Both the position numbers and the translations under genes were made by a program. A DNA stretch of 63,466 nucleotides from NCBI GenBank assembly GCA_009380005.1, contig WHSQ01000007.1, positions 230 to 63,695 on the forward strand. The letters are read 5' to 3'. Origin of the DNA: Actinomycetota bacterium. GTDB lineage: Bacteria > Actinomycetota > CADDZG01 > WHSQ01. Shown here one piece after another: positions 60,265 through 63,466 of this stretch. Every line of letters starts with the position of its first letter. Within the stretch, counting starts at the first letter, position 1. The notes beneath the pieces were generated by a model that had not been told where the DNA came from, did not search any database, and worked only from the letters and a program-made list of their open reading frames with translations.

Positions 60265-61494
60265 TTGAAACATGTGATCGGACTTACGTGCAAGGAGTGC
60301 GGGCGCAGCTATCCGATCGCGGCCGCGCACGTTTGCGAGTTCTGCTTCGGCCCCCTCGAGGTTACGTATGACTACGAGGAGATGCGCTCGAACGTGAGTC
60401 GCGAAACGATCGGTGCCGGTCCTCAGACCCTGTGGCGCTACCGGGACCTGCTCCCCACCCCCGAGGGAGACGTCGTCGATCTGGGCGCGGGGTGGACGCG
60501 CCTCCTACCGGCTCCTCGTCTCGCAGCAGAGCTTGGACTGAGGAAGCTGTGGCTCAAGAGCGATGCATCCAACCCGACTCATTCCTTCAAGGATCGCGTC
60601 GTGACCGTCGCTCTCAGCGTGGCGCGTTCACTCGGCTTCGACGTGGCTGCGTGTGCTTCCACCGGCAACCTCGCCAACGCGGTCGCGGCCCACGCGGCGG
60701 CCACCGGGATGCGAAGCGTCATCCTGATCCCGAGCGATCTGGAACCCGCCAAGGTCGCCGCAACCTCGGTCTACGGAGGCACCGTCATCGCCGTCGACGG
60801 AAGCTACGACGACGTGAACCGGATCTGTGCCGAGCTCGTGGGGGCGAAGCGGTGGGCCTTCGTGAACGTGAACGTGCGCCCGTACTACTCGGAAGGTTCG
60901 AAAACGCTCGCGTTCGAGACGGCAGAGCAGCTTGGTTGGCGTGCACCGGACGCCCTGGTCATCCCCATCGCTTCGGGCTCGATGCTCACGAAGGTTCGCA
61001 AGGGCTTGGGCGAGCTTCGCAAGCTCGGGTTGATCGACGAGCCCGGGACCGCGATCTACGGCGCTCAGGCCGAAGGTTGTTCGCCGGTGGCCACGGCTTT
61101 CGCGGAAGGATCCGACGATGTGCGGCCCGTCAAGCCCAACACGATCGCCAAGTCGCTCGCCATCGGTGACCCCGCCGACGGTTACTACGCTCTTAGGGAC
61201 GTGCGCGGCACGGGTGGTGCCGTAGCGACCGTGCCGGAAGCCGAAGTGGCGGAGGGCATCCGGCTGCTGGCCCGTACCGAAGGTTTCTTCACGGAGACCG
61301 CCGGCGGTGTCACGATCTCGGCCCTCGAACAGCTCGTTCGGTCGGGGAAGATCGACAAAGACGCCGAAACCGTCGCGTTGATCACGGGGATCGGTTTGAA
61401 GACACTCGATGCACTCGGCGAAACCAGAGTGACCTCCACGACCGCACCGAGGACCGACGATGTTCGAGCTGTCCTCGAGGAGGTGGGACTGTGA
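60265..61494 (+). CDS. thrC: Threonine synthase
   Basis: This PLP enzyme of 409 aa converts O-phosphohomoserine to threonine. An N-terminal zinc ribbon-like C-K-E-C...C-E-F-C comes first. The Schiff-base Lys is in PTHSFKDRVV, followed by ACASTGNLANAVAAHAA and GGVTISALEQL. I use the TTG at 60265, which has AAGGGAG 7 bases upstream, over the TTG at 60247. A MoaD-like gene overlaps the stop by 4 bases. Confidence 0.93.
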   Translation: MKHVIGLTCKECGRSYPIAAAHVCEFCFGPLEVTYDYEEMRSNVSRETIGAGPQTLWRYRDLLPTPEGDVVDLGAGWTRLLPAPRLAAELGLRKLWLKSDASNPTHSFKDRVVTVALSVARSLGFDVAACASTGNLANAVAAHAAATGMRSVILIPSDLEPAKVAATSVYGGTVIAVDGSYDDVNRICAELVGAKRWAFVNVNVRPYYSEGSKTLAFETAEQLGWRAPDALVIPIASGSMLTKVRKGLGELRKLGLIDEPGTAIYGAQAEGCSPVATAFAEGSDDVRPVKPNTIAKSLAIGDPADGYYALRDVRGTGGAVATVPEAEVAEGIRLLARTEGFFTETAGGVTISALEQLVRSGKIDKDAETVALITGIGLKTLDALGETRVTSTTAPRTDDVRAVLEEVGL

Positions 61495-61766
61495 GCGTGA
61501 AGGTGAAGGTCCCCACGCAGTTGCGGAACCTGACGGGCGGCGAGGCGGAGGTACAGGCCGATGGTTCAACGCTCGGCGACCTGGTGACCGATCTCGAGAG
61601 CAAACACCCGGGCTTCAAGGAGCGGATACTCGACGAGTCGGGTTCGGTACGTCGCTTCGTGAACGTCTACGTCAATGACGAGGATGTGCGGTTCCTCGAC
61701 GGGCTTTCGACTTCCGTCTCCGAGGGAGCGACGGTATCGATCATCCCGGCAGTCGCCGGGGGATGA
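61491..61766 (+). CDS. MoaD/ThiS-family ubiquitin-like sulfur carrier
   Basis: This 91-aa protein has the beta-grasp pattern of MoaD-like carriers and ends in the diglycine needed for thiocarboxylation (PAVAGG). Its GTG start overlaps the threonine synthase stop by 4 bases, so the two are coupled. Relatives of this pair (CysO) donate sulfur for cysteine synthesis in actinobacteria; use for that purpose here is inferred from context. Confidence 0.85.
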   Translation: MSVKVKVPTQLRNLTGGEAEVQADGSTLGDLVTDLESKHPGFKERILDESGSVRRFVNVYVNDEDVRFLDGLSTSVSEGATVSIIPAVAGG

Positions 61767-62167
61767 ACCAGCGTCAGCGCAGCCTCTACATCGGGCCGTG
61801 ATGGCCGGTCGGTCCAACCGGCGATCACGTGGCCGCTGGCCGTGATCAGGAACGTGGTCGGCACCGACCTGATGTCGTAACGGGACGCCAGGTCGTGCCG
61901 GTCGGTCGCGTCCACCGTGCGCACCTCGATCTCTCCACCGTTGTCGCGGGCCGTCGTGCGGATCATCTCGATGAGCGGCTTGCAGGGACCGCACGCCGGC
62001 GTCGTGAAAACGACGAACGCGCACGAATCCGCCATCAGCTCGAGGCCCACGTCGGAAACATCCACCCAGTGAGTCGCACGCCCGCGGGCGCGGTACAGGC
62101 GGAGAGCCACCATGCCGAGGATCCCGGCCCCCGCGATCGCGGCGAGGATCAATAGACGCTGCGTCAT
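61667..62167 (-). CDS. Thioredoxin-fold protein, membrane-anchored
   Basis: This 166-aa protein has one N-terminal membrane helix (LLILAAIAGAGILGMVALRLY) and a thioredoxin domain with the redox motif CGPC and a cis-Pro in SVPTTF. The last 33 residues lie antisense to the moaD-like gene and look unconserved. A DUF4395 gene precedes it, a common pairing. Confidence 0.85.
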   Translation of the reverse strand: MTQRLLILAAIAGAGILGMVALRLYRARGRATHWVDVSDVGLELMADSCAFVVFTTPACGPCKPLIEMIRTTARDNGGEIEVRTVDATDRHDLASRYDIRSVPTTFLITASGHVIAGWTDRPSRPDVEAALTLVHPPATAGMIDTVAPSETEVESPSRNRTSSSLT

Positions 62168-62171
62168 GCGT

Positions 62172-62588
62172 TCAAGCCGAGCGGCGAGCTCGGGCCGCGA
62201 GCAAGTAGATCTCGCATCCGAGGCAGAAGCCGGTCGTAGCAGCTAGTGCCGCGAGCAGCGCGACGAGCAGCGCCGGCCCCCAGCCGAGTACCAACCGCGA
62301 CGTGGAGTCGATGTCGGTCGTGTAGAGCCCGATCGTGCCCAGGGTGAGGAAGATCGTCCCCAGGGTCTGGGCGAAGCGTGGCGGCGCCGCCGGTTCCGGC
62401 TCGCCTCGTGGGATCAGCAGGGCTCGGTAGAGATAACCCATCAGGTTCCATCTGGGGCCTCCGACGACCGCGGCGAACAGCATCAGGGCCATCAGGGGAA
62501 CCACGATCTCAAGCTCGAGCAGGAACGCCGCCGCGAGGAGCAGCGCCTGGACCCCCTGCGAGAAGCGGGGGAGATGCGAGTCCACCAT
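62172..62588 (-). CDS. DUF4395 membrane protein
   Basis: This 138-aa protein has about four hydrophobic helices and matches DUF4395: RFSQGVQALLLAAAFLL, an internal PPRFAQTLGTIFL and a C-terminal GFCLGCEIYLL with the conserved Cys pair. It is 4 bases upstream of the thioredoxin gene, and the Cys pair suggests a shared thiol-redox role. Confidence 0.82.
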   Translation of the reverse strand: MVDSHLPRFSQGVQALLLAAAFLLELEIVVPLMALMLFAAVVGGPRWNLMGYLYRALLIPRGEPEPAAPPRFAQTLGTIFLTLGTIGLYTTDIDSTSRLVLGWGPALLVALLAALAATTGFCLGCEIYLLAARARRSA

Positions 62589-62714
62589 GCGAGTTCTCCC
62601 TTTTTACACCGGAGAAATGAGCCTAACACTTCGACCCGGGCACTGTTCAAGAGGGGCAGCGCGCGCGACGATTCAATCCCTGAACGGTCCTCTCGAACGC
62701 CCTTGGGAGCGGGT

Positions 62715-63167
62715 ATGGCCTCACGGATCCACGTCGTGGACGACGACACCACCATCAGGCAGATGGTCACCCTCCTCATGGTCGAGGAGGGGTACGAGGT
62801 CGCGGGCTCCAAGGACGGCGAGGAGGCAGTACGGGCGTGCCTGCTGGACCCGCCCGACCTTCTGATCCTCGACATGATGATGCCGGGCATGGACGGGTAC
62901 GGGGTCCTCAGCGCCCTGGATACATCGGGGCTCCGGGATCGGATGCGGGTGCTGGCCCTGACCGCCAGGAGCTCGGAGCAGGACCGTGAGCGGATCCTGG
63001 AGTTGGGTGCCGACGGCTACATGGCCAAGCCCTTCGAATCCGACGACCTGGTAACCACCGTCACGGAGCTGCTGGCCCTGTCGCACGAGGAACTGGTGGC
63101 CCGGCGCATGCGGGACAAGGACACCGCTCATCTGCTGTCCCAGCTCGAGTCGCTGTTCGACACGTAG
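62715..63167 (+). CDS. Stand-alone receiver domain (response regulator)
   Basis: This 150-aa protein is a CheY-like receiver with the acidic pair in HVVDDDTTI, phosphoacceptor Asp in LILDMMMPG and the conserved Lys in MAKPF. A short helical tail follows, with no DNA-binding domain. GGGAGCGGG precedes the ATG. Another receiver gene follows 57 bases later. Confidence 0.9.
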   Translation: MASRIHVVDDDTTIRQMVTLLMVEEGYEVAGSKDGEEAVRACLLDPPDLLILDMMMPGMDGYGVLSALDTSGLRDRMRVLALTARSSEQDRERILELGADGYMAKPFESDDLVTTVTELLALSHEELVARRMRDKDTAHLLSQLESLFDT

Positions 63168-63224
63168 GCCCGGCGTCCGCATCCGGACTGCTAGCCTGAC
63201 CGGGTTCGCCTGCAGGGGGAAACT

Positions 63225-63466
63225 ATGGCAACCATCCTCATCGCTGAGGACGATCCGGATATCAGGCGCCTTCTCGGCAAGCTGCTGGCGCTCGACGGCC
63301 ATGACGTCGACGAAGCCACCGACGGCGAGTCCGCCCTGGCGTCCCTGCGAAAGAGCATGCCCGATCTCGTAGTGCTCGACGTCATGATGCCCCGTAAGGA
63401 CGGGCTCACCGTCTTGAAGGACATGAGAGCGGAGGGCATCCGGGACAAGACCAAGGTCATGCTCCT
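63225..63466 (+). CDS. Receiver-domain protein, truncated by window edge
   Basis: From the ATG at 63225 (after AGGGGGA) the frame is open to the end of the window. It encodes ILIAEDDPDIRRLLGKLL and VVLDVMMPRKDGLTVL, the first part of a response regulator. The output domain, if any, lies outside. Confidence 0.88.
   Translation, partial: MATILIAEDDPDIRRLLGKLLALDGHDVDEATDGESALASLRKSMPDLVVLDVMMPRKDGLTVLKDMRAEGIRDKTKVML

Overview
The window is about 63 kb of GC-rich, gene-dense bacterial chromosome. Its gene content points to an uncultured, deep-branching member of the Actinomycetota: CarD, SigH, a DUF3263 protein, a LytR_C protein, a DUF4235 protein, an F420-associated zinc metalloprotease (DUF2342 type), OtsA/OtsB, a remnant of a GpgS-like synthase, and the order tilS-hpt-ftsH-folE-folP-folB-folK. 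There are no rRNA genes, CRISPR array, prophage or transposase; one tRNA (Thr, TGT) is present. UTG/GTG starts are common, and a few genes appear to begin at near-cognate codons (CTG, ATA).

Region 1 (1-11 kb) is signalling and cell surface. It holds a membrane adenylate cyclase, a secreted SGNH hydrolase, an HtrA-like protease and a NarL-type two-component pair. Then follow a secreted SdrD_B-domain protein, a subtilase, a class E sortase and an LPFTG-anchored substrate. Two structured RNAs lie here: a good match to the class I c-di-GMP (GEMM) riboswitch ahead of the subtilase, and an unassigned three-way junction with complementary loops ahead of the SdrD_B gene.

Region 2 (11-20 kb) holds a dual-specificity phosphatase, an M20 peptidase, a membrane-anchored matrixin-like protease, a methyltransferase, a LOG-type protein, DUF4235, an MgtE-like transporter with its PhoU/TrkA_C partner, and small envelope or zinc-binding proteins.

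Region 3 (20-34.9 kb) is core metabolism: tRNA modification (tilS), purine salvage (hpt), FtsH, folate synthesis (folE-P-B-K), then a DUF2520 dehydrogenase, panC, a vestigial panD-like mini-ORF and coaX. The ftsH-folE interval carries a 2.7-kb accessory insert (methyltransferase, deleted methyltransferase pseudogene, SDR enzyme) with related palindromic repeats. A large M4-type protease with a propeller-like tail sits between folK and the DUF2520 gene.

Region 4 (34.9-46.6 kb) has lysS, a substrate-binding lipoprotein, clpC, a polytopic membrane protein bracketed by about 70-bp direct repeats, a MacB/FtsX-type ABC exporter and a proline-rich protein that seems to have lost its N-terminus.

Region 5 (46.6-54.4 kb) is the conserved block radA-carD-ispD-ispF-cysS-rlmB-sigH-tRNA-Thr-gdh, followed by a DUF3263 gene with a perfect 22-bp palindrome just upstream.

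Region 6 (54.4-63.5 kb) has a LytR_C protein, a candidate mini-lipoprotein, otsB/otsA, glycerate kinase, an AI-2E transporter, an internally deleted GpgS-like gene, threonine synthase with a MoaD-like partner, a thioredoxin/DUF4395 pair and two receiver-domain proteins, the last cut by the window edge.

Recurring themes are secreted proteolysis with possible c-di-GMP control, compatible-solute metabolism (trehalose and glycerate-linked), and three loci where the ends of a gene remain but the middle is gone (panD, a methyltransferase, gpgS).
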